The translations under genes and the position numbers were made by a program. The notes below the pieces were generated by a model, which saw only the letters and a list, made by a program, of their open reading frames with translations, did no database searches and was not told where the DNA came from. This document shows positions 1 through 7,963 of a DNA stretch of 64,000 nucleotides, piece after piece (within the stretch, counting starts at the first letter, position 1; every line of letters starts with the position of its first letter). Origin of the DNA: CAKKQX01 sp963734595 (GTDB lineage: Bacteria; Pseudomonadota; Gammaproteobacteria; Burkholderiales; SG8-41). The stretch is from assembly GCA_963734595.1 (NCBI GenBank), contig CAVTHV010000029.1, positions 124,001 through 188,000 of the forward strand, in the 5' to 3' direction.

Positions 1-175
1 CTGCGGCGATGCGTCCGGCCGCCTTGGTGGCCTTGTTGCCGAGCTTTACGCGCAGAATTTCTTCCGCCTTGGAGGCGTCTCCCTCGGCCTCGGTCAGCGC
101 TTTCTTGCATTCCATCATCGGCGCGTCGGTCTTCTCGCGCAGTTCCCGTACCATGCTTGCGGTAATTTCCGCCAT
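1..175 (-). CDS. tsf: Elongation factor Ts (N-terminal part, cut by window edge)
   Basis: This is the first 58 codons of EF-Ts, the guanine-nucleotide exchange factor that recycles EF-Tu. The protein begins MAEITASMVRELREKTDAPM and continues MECKKALTEAEGD, the UBA-like N-terminal domain typical of the family. The ATG at 173-175 is preceded by TGGAGT. It lies downstream of rpsB in the same direction, separated by a hairpin with a T-run, the usual rpsB-tsf arrangement. The rest of the gene lies before base 1. Confidence 0.95.
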   Translation of the reverse strand, partial: MAEITASMVRELREKTDAPMMECKKALTEAEGDASKAEEILRVKLGNKATKAAGRIAA

Positions 176-190
176 TACGTACTCCACTGA

Positions 191-214
191 TTAAAAAAGG
201 GGCTGCCGCCCCTT
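191..214 (-). terminator. Intercistronic terminator/attenuator between rpsB and tsf
   Basis: Read on the minus strand, a 7-bp stem (AAGGGGC / GCCCCTT) with a four-base GGCA loop is followed directly by a run of T. It sits between the rpsB stop and the tsf ribosome-binding site. This is the form of an intrinsic terminator. In this position it probably works as a partial attenuator, giving more rpsB than tsf mRNA. Confidence 0.8.
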
Positions 215-230
215 GCCATGAAAATCGGTA

Positions 231-989
231 TTAAATACCCGGCTCTCCGGCTTCTTCGGCTTCCTCGACCTCGACAAACTCGTCGCCGCCCTTGACGATC
301 TCCTTGAGGCTGTCGCTGCGGCCTTCGAGTACTGCGTCCGCTACGCCGCGCGCATAGAGGCGTATAGCACGGCTCGAATCATCGTTGCCGGGAATCACGT
401 AATCGATGCCTTCCGGAGAATGATTCGTATCAACCACGGCTATCACCGGGATGCCGAGTTTCCTGGCCTCTTCCACAGCGCCCTTCTGGTAGCCGACGTC
501 GATCACGAACATCGCATCGGGCAGCCCGTTCGTTTCCTTGATGCCGCCCAGGCTCCGGTCAAGCTTGATGATCTCGCGCTGATATTGCAGCGCCTCTTTC
601 TTGGGGAGCTTGTCCATCGAGCCGTCCTGAACCATCGTCTCCATGTCCTTCAGTCGTTTGATCGACTGCTTGACCGTCTTGTAGTTGGTGAGCATGCCGC
701 CCAGCCAGCGGTAATCAACGTACGGCGAACCGCAGCGCTGCGCTTCTTCCTTGATGATTTCCCGTGCCTGGCGCTTGGTGCCGACGAACAGCACCGTGCC
801 CTTGTTGGTGGCAAGTTGCCGCACGAACTTGAGCGCGTCCTGGTACATTGCCAGGGTCTTTTCGAGGTTGACGATATGGATCTTGTTGCGGTGCCCGAAG
901 ATGTACGGCGCCATCCTGGGGTTCCAATAACGGGTCTGATGTCCGAAATGGACGCCCGCTTCCAGCATTTCACGCATGGTGACTGACAT
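231..989 (-). CDS. rpsB: 30S ribosomal protein S2
   Basis: The product is 252 residues, close to the usual length. It starts MSVTMREMLEAGVHFGHQTR, the highly conserved S2 N-terminus, and carries the family motifs GTKRQAREII and VDTNHSPEGIDY. S2 assembles late into the small subunit and helps bind S1. I chose the ATG at 987-989 because AGGAG lies nine bases upstream; an in-frame TTG two codons earlier is less likely. The C-terminus is acidic (EVEEAEEAGE), as in many proteobacterial S2 proteins. It is transcribed first, with tsf following. Confidence 0.97.
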   Translation of the reverse strand: MSVTMREMLEAGVHFGHQTRYWNPRMAPYIFGHRNKIHIVNLEKTLAMYQDALKFVRQLATNKGTVLFVGTKRQAREIIKEEAQRCGSPYVDYRWLGGMLTNYKTVKQSIKRLKDMETMVQDGSMDKLPKKEALQYQREIIKLDRSLGGIKETNGLPDAMFVIDVGYQKGAVEEARKLGIPVIAVVDTNHSPEGIDYVIPGNDDSSRAIRLYARGVADAVLEGRSDSLKEIVKGGDEFVEVEEAEEAGEPGI

Positions 990-1118
990 TTCCAACTTCT
1001 CCTGTAAGGGTTAAGCCTCCATCTGCATTTCCACACCCGCCGCATAAAGGCGGGCACCCTGACTTGCGCAGATGTGCGTATTTATTAGCCCCTGCCGTGT
1101 AAGCAGGAAATTAGCTAA
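990..1118 (-). promoter_or_regulatory. rpsB 5' leader with two hairpins
   Basis: The untranslated leader of about 130 bases contains two clear stem-loops: CCTGC/GCAGG at 1091-1107 and CCCGCC/GGCGGG at 1036-1054. Autogenous repression of rpsB by S2 through its leader is known in gammaproteobacteria. The hairpins here could serve that purpose, but I cannot match them to a known motif. Together with the rpsB promoter and the map leader this accounts for the 300-base divergent gap between rpsB and map. Confidence 0.45.
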
Positions 1119-1124
1119 CTTTTT

Positions 1125-1154
1125 ATTTTAACACGTTAAAACCCTCATTCTCAA
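1125..1154 (-). promoter_or_regulatory. Candidate sigma-70 promoter of rpsB-tsf
   Basis: On the minus strand TTGAGA (1149-1154) and TAAAAT (1125-1130) are separated by 18 bases. This would start transcription near 1118, giving a leader of about 130 bases before rpsB. Assigned by consensus only. Confidence 0.55.
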
Positions 1155-1243
1155 GCTTTGCCGCGTTCCGCTTTGATCGGCCGGCGCAAGTGCAAGCGAT
1201 GGCGATTCTGGACTACAATCGCGGTTTCCCGAAAAACCAAGCA

Positions 1244-1275
1244 CTTGGAGCCCGTTTTTAACGGGTAGCGCCAAG
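1244..1275 (+). promoter_or_regulatory. Nested hairpin in the map leader
   Basis: CTTGG (1244-1248) pairs with CCAAG (1271-1275), and inside it CCCGT (1251-1255) pairs with ACGGG (1261-1265) around TTTTA. The structure ends 14 bases before the map start codon. A TACAAT box at 1214-1219 could be the map -10 element, with only a weak -35 (TGCAAG, 1191-1196). Function unknown. Confidence 0.4.
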
Positions 1276-1289
1276 CCTGGAACCGCAAG

Positions 1290-2090
1290 ATGGCCGTCAC
1301 CATAAAGTCCCCCGAAGAGATTGAAAAAATGCGCACCGCCGGGCGCCTTGCTGCCGAGGTGCTCGATTTCATCGAGCCTCACGTCAAGCCCGGCATTACC
1401 ACTGGCGAACTCGACCGCCTGTGTCATGACTACATGACCGGTGTGCAACAAACGATTCCTGCACCGCTCAACTATGCGCCGCCGGGCTATCAACCGTACC
1501 CGAAATCCGTATGCACATCCGTCAACCACGTGGTCTGTCACGGTGTGCCGGGTGACAAGAGGCTCAAACCGGGAGACGTCGTCAATATCGACATCACGGT
1601 GATCAAGGACGGTTATCACGGGGATACCAGCCGCATGTTTTATGTCGGACAGCCGTCGATTCAGGCCAAACGACTGTGCGACATCACCTACGAATGCATG
1701 TGGCGCGGCATCTCCGCCGTGAAAGCCGGAGCGTATCTCGGCGATATCGGCCATGCCATCCAGAGCTGCGCAGAGGGACACGGCTTCAGCGTGGTGCGTG
1801 AATTCTGCGGCCACGGCATCGGCAGGAAATTTCACGAAGATCCCCAGGTTCTGCATTACGGCCGGCCGGGTACCGGCCTCAGGCTCGAGCCAGGAATGAT
1901 TTTTACCGTCGAGCCCATGATCAACGCCGGCAAGGCGGAGATCCGGCAACTCGCCGACGGCTGGACCATCGTCACCAAGGATCACAGTCTGTCGGCGCAA
2001 TGGGAACACACTGTGCTCGTCACTGAATCGGCTTACGAGGTGCTGACGGTATCCGCCGGCACTCCGCCCAAACCCAGCCTCATCCCCTGA
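1290..2090 (+). CDS. map: Methionine aminopeptidase, type I
   Basis: This 266-residue cytoplasmic metalloprotease removes the initiator methionine from nascent proteins after deformylation. The five metal ligands of the family can be placed: two Asp in NIDITVIKDGYHGDTSRMF, the His of GHGIGRKFHEDP, and Glu in FTVEPMIN and QWEHTVLVT. The family's usual length is about 260. It is read divergently from rpsB and is followed after four bases by glnD, so map-glnD is probably one transcript. Confidence 0.97.
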   Translation: MAVTIKSPEEIEKMRTAGRLAAEVLDFIEPHVKPGITTGELDRLCHDYMTGVQQTIPAPLNYAPPGYQPYPKSVCTSVNHVVCHGVPGDKRLKPGDVVNIDITVIKDGYHGDTSRMFYVGQPSIQAKRLCDITYECMWRGISAVKAGAYLGDIGHAIQSCAEGHGFSVVREFCGHGIGRKFHEDPQVLHYGRPGTGLRLEPGMIFTVEPMINAGKAEIRQLADGWTIVTKDHSLSAQWEHTVLVTESAYEVLTVSAGTPPKPSLIP

Positions 2091-2094
2091 CCCA

Positions 2095-4689
2095 ATGCCA
2101 GCAGTAAACGCCGCCGGCGCTGCGACCGATATTCCGCTGCAGACGCAGATCGGGGACTGGAAGCAGACACTGGCTGCCGAGCGCGACGCGCTGCGCCAGG
2201 CGTTCTTGGCCAAAGCCTCCGCAGGCGAATTGTTGCGCCGGTTGTCCACGCTGGTCGACCGCCAGCTGAAGCAGGTGTGGAAAACCCACGCCATGCCAGG
2301 CGGGACCGCCCTGCTGGCGGTAGGCGGATACGGCCGCGGACAGCTGTTTCCCTACTCCGACATCGATCTGCTGCTTTTGCTCCCGGCGGCGGCCGATCCC
2401 GGACTGCAAAACAAGCTCGAAATGCTGATTGGCATCCTGTGGGATATCGGGCTGGAAGTGGGCCACAGCGTGCGCACCATCGATGAATGCGCCGAACTTG
2501 CAGAACAGGACATCACGGTCCAGACCAATCTGCTCGAGGCAAGGCTGCTTGCCGGCGATCGTGACCTATTCAAGCGCTTCACGAAACGCATGCGCGATGT
2601 GCTCGACCCGGCAGCGTTCCTGCAGGCAAAGCAGCTCGAGCAGCAGCAGCGCCACGCGCGCTTTCAGGAAACCAACCTCGAGCCCAACATCAAGGAAAGC
2701 GCAGGCGGCCTGCGCGACCTGCAGACCATCCTCTGGATCGCGCGCGCGGCCGGCATTGGCAAGAGCTGGCGCGAACTGGCCCGCCGCGGCCTGGTCACGC
2801 CGGAAGAAGCGCGCGGAATCCAGCGTCACGAACTGTTCCAGCAAGCCCTGCGCATCCGCCTGCATTATCTGGCGGGGCGGCGCGAAGACCGGCTGCTGTT
2901 CGATCATCAGTCGGCCCTGGCAAAGCAGTTCAACCTGCACGACCGGCCTCATCGCCTCGCCAGCGAGCAGCTGATGCAGCGCTATTATCGTACCGCAAAG
3001 GCGGTATCGCAGCTCAATACCATCCTGCTGCAGAATCTGGGCGCGCGCATCCTTCCCAATCGCAACCGCGAATACCAACAGATCAACCACCGCTTCGGAA
3101 GCCGCGGTGAGCTGCTCGAGGCCAGCGACGAGCAGTTATTCGAACGCGAACCGGCCGCAATCCTCGAAAGTTTCCTGCTGCTGCAACAACACCACGAACT
3201 GAAAGGCATGACGGCGGCGACGTTGCGCGCCTTGTGGCGCGCCCGGCGCCATATCAATCCCGCATTCCGCCGCGACCCCGTCAACCACGACCTGTTCATG
3301 CAGCTGCTGCGCAGTCCCTCGCGCCTGGTGCGCGAGCTGCGGCGCATGAACCAGTACGGGATTCTCGGCGCTTACATACCTGCGTTCGGACGCATCGTCG
3401 GCCAGATGCAGCACGATCTGTATCACGTCTACACAGTCGAAGAGCACATCCTCAAGGTGGTACGCAATCTGCGCCGCTTTGCGCTGCCCGAACTCGCCCA
3501 CGAATTTCCGTTCTGCAGCCGCCTGATGAGCGATTTCGAGCGCCCGGAAGTGTTGTATCTTGGCGGACTGTTCCACGATATCGCCAAAGGCCGCGGCGGC
3601 GACCACTCGCAGCTTGGCAGGCTCGATGCCCTGCGCTTCTGCAAGGCGCATGGCCTTTCGCGCGAAGACTCCGCACTGGTTGCGTGGCTGGTCGAGAACC
3701 ATCTCGTGATGTCGGCCACCGCGCAAAAACAGGATTTATCCGATCCTGGTGTCATCCGCGCGTTTGCCGACCGGGTCATGGACGAGCGCCATCTCGTCGC
3801 GCTCTACTTGCTGACCGTTGCCGATATCCGCGGCACCAGCCCCAAGGTGTGGAATGCCTGGAAGGGCAAACTCCTCGAAGATCTGTTCAACGCGACCCGG
3901 CGGCTGCTGGCCGGCCACAAAATCAGCCTCGACAACAGCCTGCAGGCGCGCCAGGAGGAGGCGCTGGCCAAGCTGCGTCTATACGCCCTGTCGGAACGCG
4001 CCCACGAAAAACTCTGGGCCCAGCTCGATACTTCGTATTTCCTGCGCCACGAACCGCAGGAAATCGCGTGGCAAACGCGCCTCCTGTATTACCGGGTCGA
4101 AACCAAGACGCCAATCGTCAAGGCCCGCCTGTCACCGGCCGGCGAAGGGCTGCAGGTCATGGTCTACGTGCCCGACCAGAAAGAGCTGTTTGCACGCATC
4201 TGCGGATTTTTCGAGGGCATCAGTTACGATATTTACGAGGCAAAAATCTACACCACCCGCCACGGCTACGCCCTCGACAGCTTTCAGGTGCACGATCCCA
4301 ACAACAAGCGGCCGCAATACCGCGATTTGATCAGTTACATCGAATATGAACTCGGCGAGCGCCTGCTGCATCAGACGCCATTGCCCCCGCTGACCAAGCC
4401 CCGCCTGGGCCGACAGCTGCGCCACTTCCCCATTACGCCGGAGGTCAACATCCAGCCGGACGAAAAAGGGACCTACCACGTGCTGACCGTCATCGCCGGC
4501 GACCGTCCCGGACTGCTGTCGCGCGTGGCGCGCGTATTGACCGCCTACGATATCAGCCTCAATACGGCCAAGATCAATACCCTGGGGTCGCGCGCCGAGG
4601 ACGTTTTTCTGATTACCGGTGCAGCGTTAAGGGACCCGAAAAAGGTGCTCAGGCTCGAAAGCGCGCTGGTCGAGCAGTTGCGGACCTGA
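2095..4689 (+). CDS. glnD: [Protein-PII] uridylyltransferase / uridylyl-removing enzyme
   Basis: GlnD senses glutamine and controls nitrogen metabolism by uridylylating or deuridylylating PII proteins. The 864-residue protein has the expected order: a nucleotidyltransferase domain with GGYGRGQLFPYSDIDLL near residues 76-95, an HD domain with LFHDIAKGRGGDHSQLG near residue 490, and two C-terminal ACT domains (about residues 690-770 and 795-864, the second containing ITGAALRD). No motif is missing. The start ATG follows the map stop by four bases, so translational coupling is likely. The gene ends 11 bases before the convergent def gene. Confidence 0.97.
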   Translation: MPAVNAAGAATDIPLQTQIGDWKQTLAAERDALRQAFLAKASAGELLRRLSTLVDRQLKQVWKTHAMPGGTALLAVGGYGRGQLFPYSDIDLLLLLPAAADPGLQNKLEMLIGILWDIGLEVGHSVRTIDECAELAEQDITVQTNLLEARLLAGDRDLFKRFTKRMRDVLDPAAFLQAKQLEQQQRHARFQETNLEPNIKESAGGLRDLQTILWIARAAGIGKSWRELARRGLVTPEEARGIQRHELFQQALRIRLHYLAGRREDRLLFDHQSALAKQFNLHDRPHRLASEQLMQRYYRTAKAVSQLNTILLQNLGARILPNRNREYQQINHRFGSRGELLEASDEQLFEREPAAILESFLLLQQHHELKGMTAATLRALWRARRHINPAFRRDPVNHDLFMQLLRSPSRLVRELRRMNQYGILGAYIPAFGRIVGQMQHDLYHVYTVEEHILKVVRNLRRFALPELAHEFPFCSRLMSDFERPEVLYLGGLFHDIAKGRGGDHSQLGRLDALRFCKAHGLSREDSALVAWLVENHLVMSATAQKQDLSDPGVIRAFADRVMDERHLVALYLLTVADIRGTSPKVWNAWKGKLLEDLFNATRRLLAGHKISLDNSLQARQEEALAKLRLYALSERAHEKLWAQLDTSYFLRHEPQEIAWQTRLLYYRVETKTPIVKARLSPAGEGLQVMVYVPDQKELFARICGFFEGISYDIYEAKIYTTRHGYALDSFQVHDPNNKRPQYRDLISYIEYELGERLLHQTPLPPLTKPRLGRQLRHFPITPEVNIQPDEKGTYHVLTVIAGDRPGLLSRVARVLTAYDISLNTAKINTLGSRAEDVFLITGAALRDPKKVLRLESALVEQLRT

Positions 4690-4700
4690 TTCCGCCACCT

Positions 4701-5234
4701 TCAGTCATCCGCGATATCCTCTCCCGGGAACAGTTCCTCGGTAAATCCGAAGTTGCGCAGATCGCGGACGCGCATCGGGTAGAGTACGCCCGCCAGGTGG
4801 TCGCACTCGTGCTGCACGACGCGTGCGTGGAAACCGCTCACGTTACGGTCAAGCGCTTTGCCATATTGGTCAAATCCCCGATAGCGCAGGTTTAAATAGC
4901 GCGGAACCAGCCCGCGCATGCCTGGAACGGAAAGGCAGCCCTCCCAGCCCTCTTCCACTTGCTCATCCAGCGCCGTCAACGTGGGGTTGATCAAAACGGT
5001 TTGCGGCACGGTTTCGGCGTCGGGATAGCGCGGATTCTGAGCCACGCCGAAAATCACGACCTGAAGGCCGACGCCGATCTGCGGCGCCGCGAGCCCCGCA
5101 CCATCGAGCGCCCGCATCGTGTCCTGCATGTCGGCGATCAGTGCATGCAGCTCGGGCGTGTCGAATTTATCCACCGGATCGGACGGCGCGAGCAGGCGCG
5201 GATCACCCATTCTGATCACGGTCCTAATCGCCAT
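4701..5234 (-). CDS. def: Peptide deformylase
   Basis: This iron/zinc hydrolase removes the formyl group from the initiator methionine. The three family motifs are intact: GAGLAAPQIGV (motif 1), EGCLSVPG (motif 2, metal Cys) and QHECDHLAG (motif 3, HExxH-type). I start it at the ATG 5232-5234 (MAIRTVIRMGDPRLL), giving 177 residues, the normal length; an open frame upstream reads into the phosphorylase gene and is not family-like. The start overlaps the end of the upstream phosphorylase by 11 bases, indicating coupling. No strong ribosome-binding site is seen, which fits coupling. Confidence 0.95.
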   Translation of the reverse strand: MAIRTVIRMGDPRLLAPSDPVDKFDTPELHALIADMQDTMRALDGAGLAAPQIGVGLQVVIFGVAQNPRYPDAETVPQTVLINPTLTALDEQVEEGWEGCLSVPGMRGLVPRYLNLRYRGFDQYGKALDRNVSGFHARVVQHECDHLAGVLYPMRVRDLRNFGFTEELFPGEDIADD

Positions 5235-5970
5235 CGAGCGTCGCCAGCTTTTCAAGAATACTGCCCACGCGCGCCATCGCCTTTTGCGACACCGCGCTGA
5301 TGTCTTCGAGCCTGACCCCCTGCCTGCTGCTGGCGCGACCGGCAGCATGGTTGACGATCACGGCGATCGCCGCATAGCACAGCCCGATCTCTTTCGCCAG
5401 CACGGCCTCCGGCATGCCGGTCATGCCGACCATGTCGGCGCCATCCCGCTCCAGACGATTGATCTCAGCCGCGGTTTCCAGGCGCGGACCCTGAGTCGCA
5501 GCATACGTGCCACCCGCCACCACCGTCTCGCCGGCGAGCTCCGCTGCCCTGAACAGGCGCTGGCGCAACGCCTCGCAATAAGGGTGAGTGAAATCGATAT
5601 AAGTCACGCCGCGGTCGCTGGCGCCGAAAAACGTGGCCGTCCGGCTATGCGTGTAATCGATAATCTGGTCGGGAATGACCAGCGTGCCGGGGCTGAGATC
5701 GGCGCGAATGCCGCCGACCGAGGCCACAGACACCACGTCCCTGGTCCGCTGAGAATGCAGCGCCCAGATATTGGCGCAATAGTTGATCTCGTGCGGCGGG
5801 ATCGTGAGGCCGTAGCCGTGGCGTGCGAGAAACATGACCTCCCGGCCCCCGATATTGCCGAAAGTGATCGCACCGGACGGTTCACCATAAGGCGTGCGCA
5901 CCACCTGCCGGCGCGTGATCTCCAGGTTCGAGAGCTGCGTCAGGCCGCTGCCGCCGATGATGGCTAGCAT
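5224..5970 (-). CDS. Purine-nucleoside/methylthio-nucleoside phosphorylase (S-methyl-5'-thioinosine phosphorylase type)
   Basis: The protein belongs to the MTAP/PNP family: LAIIGGSGL at the N-terminus, the phosphate-binding ARHGYGLTIPPHEINYCANI and GGTYAATQGPRLET. At the purine-recognition position it has VIVNHAAG, with Asn as in 6-oxopurine-specific enzymes rather than the Asp pair of adenosine-specific MTAP. This favours methylthioinosine (or inosine/guanosine) as substrate and is an inference from family knowledge. Start set at ATG 5968-5970 (248 residues); a longer in-frame start at 6036 exists but adds a non-conserved stretch. It lies between hpt and def. The product hypoxanthine would be the substrate of Hpt. 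Confidence 0.8.
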   Translation of the reverse strand: MLAIIGGSGLTQLSNLEITRRQVVRTPYGEPSGAITFGNIGGREVMFLARHGYGLTIPPHEINYCANIWALHSQRTRDVVSVASVGGIRADLSPGTLVIPDQIIDYTHSRTATFFGASDRGVTYIDFTHPYCEALRQRLFRAAELAGETVVAGGTYAATQGPRLETAAEINRLERDGADMVGMTGMPEAVLAKEIGLCYAAIAVIVNHAAGRASSRQGVRLEDISAVSQKAMARVGSILEKLATLDGD

Positions 5971-6087
5971 GAGCGATGACGCCCTAGGCGTAAGGAGCAG
6001 CACGTAAAAACCGGCCACGCCGAAAAGGGTGCTCATTGTCCAGGCTCGGCGATCACGGCAACGGTTGACCGGGAGGAATTTTTTTCC

Positions 6088-6646
6088 TCACGCCTCGTCT
6101 TCCTTGAGCGCATAGATCGCCGGAAGATTGCGCCATGCACCGCTCACGTCCATGCCAAACCCGAATACATAGCGGTTGGGAAGTTTGATACCCACAAAAT
6201 CAGCGGCAACAGGCTTGGGACTTCCGGTTTCCTTATCGGCAAAAACGGCGCTGTAGACTTGCTGCGCCCCGGCCGCCAGCAACTTGTCGCGTATTGTCTT
6301 CAACGTGTGGCCTTCGTCGAGTATATCATCGACCACCAGCACCGTCCGCCCGTGTACCGGAGTCGCGGAATCGACTTTCCAGCTTATCGCACCGCCGCGG
6401 GTCGCATCACCGTAACGCGTGACATCCAGATAATCGAATTCGAGCGGGAACCGGAGTTGCGGCAGGAGTTGCCCCGCGAATACCACGCTGCCGCGCATGA
6501 CGGCACAAAAGCAGCGGATTGCAGTCGTGCAGCCTGGCGGATATTTCACGGGCAAGACGCTCGACAGCTTCGGATACGGCCTCGGCAGAATAGATCTGCT
6601 CCGCCGTGTTGAGTATCCGCCACGCTTTATCGGCAGGGATTCCCAC
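6088..6646 (-). CDS. hpt: Hypoxanthine(-guanine) phosphoribosyltransferase, one frameshift
   Basis: Hpt condenses hypoxanthine (or guanine) with PRPP. The PRPP-binding loop VLVVDDILDEGHTL is present, as are VVFAGQLLPQLRFPLEFDYL and GFGMDVSGAWRNLPAIYAL. The N-terminal part (GIPADKAWRILNTAEQIYSA to NPLLLC) and the remainder (VMRGSVVFAG onward) are in different frames; the join is at about 6502-6510, where removing one base restores the family sequence. The start is GTG, placed immediately after the TAA of the DsrE-like gene, so the two are coupled. The frameshift is most likely an error, but a real lesion cannot be excluded. Confidence 0.82.
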
Positions 6647-7015
6647 TTAGTATGTGAAGGTCACGACGTCGTCGTCCATCGCTTGCTGGATCACGTAGGC
6701 ACCGCCGACTGTTTCCTCGATTTCCGGGATCAGATCATTGCCCCACAGATCAAGGGTCGGCGTGCAGACCTTGAAGTGCACGCCGGCTTCATGCGCGTCC
6801 TTGATGAAATCGTAGACGCTTTTCGGCGAGCCTTCCTTGACGAACAGCTTCTCGGCAACGCCCTTGGCCGCCAGCTTTCCCGCTCCTGCAGTGAGGATGA
6901 CTTCGACCTCGTAATCCATCGCTGCCGCCACCGTGGCCTGGAAAAACGGCGCGCCCAGTTCGGGCCCGTTCTTGGGATCGGTATTGACCATCACGATCAT
7001 CAGTTTGTTTGCCAC
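6647..7015 (-). CDS. DsrE/DsrF-like small protein
   Basis: This 122-residue protein looks like a DsrE-family Rossmann-like protein: KLMIVMVNTDPKNG at the N-terminus, then a long helix (PFFQATVAAAMDYEVEVILT) and a late Cys in HFKVCTPTLDL. Members range from sulfur carriers to uncharacterised peroxiredoxin-like proteins; no specific role can be assigned. The start is GTG with GAGGAG seven bases upstream. It heads a likely operon with hpt, the phosphorylase and def. The promoter region has a perfect TATAAT and a palindrome. Confidence 0.75.
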   Translation of the reverse strand: MANKLMIVMVNTDPKNGPELGAPFFQATVAAAMDYEVEVILTAGAGKLAAKGVAEKLFVKEGSPKSVYDFIKDAHEAGVHFKVCTPTLDLWGNDLIPEIEETVGGAYVIQQAMDDDVVTFTY

Positions 7016-7034
7016 AGCGGGCTCCTCTTCAGTT

Positions 7035-7074
7035 GTGTATTAGCAAATTATAATACACAGATAATTCGATTCAA
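7035..7074 (-). promoter_or_regulatory. Promoter with overlapping palindromic operator upstream of the DsrE-hpt cluster
   Basis: On the minus strand TTGAAT (7069-7074), 16 bases, then a perfect TATAAT (7047-7052). A perfect 8-bp inverted repeat GTGTATTA (7035-7042) / TAATACAC (7051-7058) with an 8-base spacer overlaps the -10 element. Its form is that of a dimeric repressor site; the regulator is unknown. Confidence 0.65.
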
Positions 7075-7076
7075 TT

Positions 7077-7953
7077 TTAGATCGTATTTATCTTTTTTTT
7101 CAGATACTTACGAAATTCCACCCCCACTTCGGGATGCTTGAGCGCAAAATCAAGATTGGCCTTGAGATAACCCAGCTTGGTGCCACAATCATAGCGCACC
7201 CCCTTGAGCTCGTAGGCCTGCACGACTTCTTCAGCGAGCAGCCGGGCAATGCCGTCGGTGAGCTGGATTTCGCCCCCTGCCCCCGGCTTCACGCGCTGCA
7301 AATGGTGAAACACGCGCGGGGTCAAAATATACCGCCCCACCACACCGAGCGTCGACGGCGCCGCGGCTGGCACAGGTTTTTCGACGATGGCAGCGATGCG
7401 GTGCGGCGATCTGGAGCGCGCCCCGATTTTGACGATACCGTACTGCCGGGTATCCTGCCGCGCCACATTGGTCACGCCGAGGATGGAGCACGCGTGCTGC
7501 CGATACACCTTCACCATCTGCGCCAGCGCGCCCGGCCTCGCGTCGATCAGGTCGTCGGCAAGCACCACTGCGAAGGGGTCATTGCCGACCACCTGCCGCG
7601 CGCAGAGAATGGCGTGGCCGAGGCCCAATGCCTGTGCCTGCCTGACATAACTCCAGGACACGTGCGGCGGAATGATGTTGCGCACCATCTCGAGCAACTG
7701 CGTGTTGCCGCGCTGCTCGAGCTCGGCCTCGAGTTCGAAGGCGGTGTCGAAATGATCCTCGATGGCGCGCTTGCCCCGCCCGGTGACGAAGATCAGTTCG
7801 GTGATGCCGGCGGCCACCGCCTCCTCCACCGCGTACTGGATCAACGGCTTGTCGACGATCGGCAACATTTCCTTGGGGCTCGCCTTGGTCGCCGGCAAAA
7901 AGCGCGTGCCCATGCCCGCGACCGGGAAACACAGCCTTGGTGATTTTATTCAT
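7077..7953 (-). CDS. galU: UTP-glucose-1-phosphate uridylyltransferase, one frameshift near the start
   Basis: GalU makes UDP-glucose for envelope polysaccharides. The nucleotide-binding signature is split by a frameshift: MNKITKAVFP is in one frame and MGTRFLPATKASPKEMLP in another. Deleting one G of the GGG at 7924-7926 joins them as FPVAGMGTRFLP, the exact family sequence. Later motifs are intact: VEEAVAAGITELIFVTGRGK, DDLID, GEIQLTDGIA, GTKLGYLKAN. Start at ATG 7951-7953, about 291 residues after correction. It follows ligA in the same direction with a ten-base gap. Confidence 0.9.
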
Positions 7954-7963
7954 ATCCTGGCCG

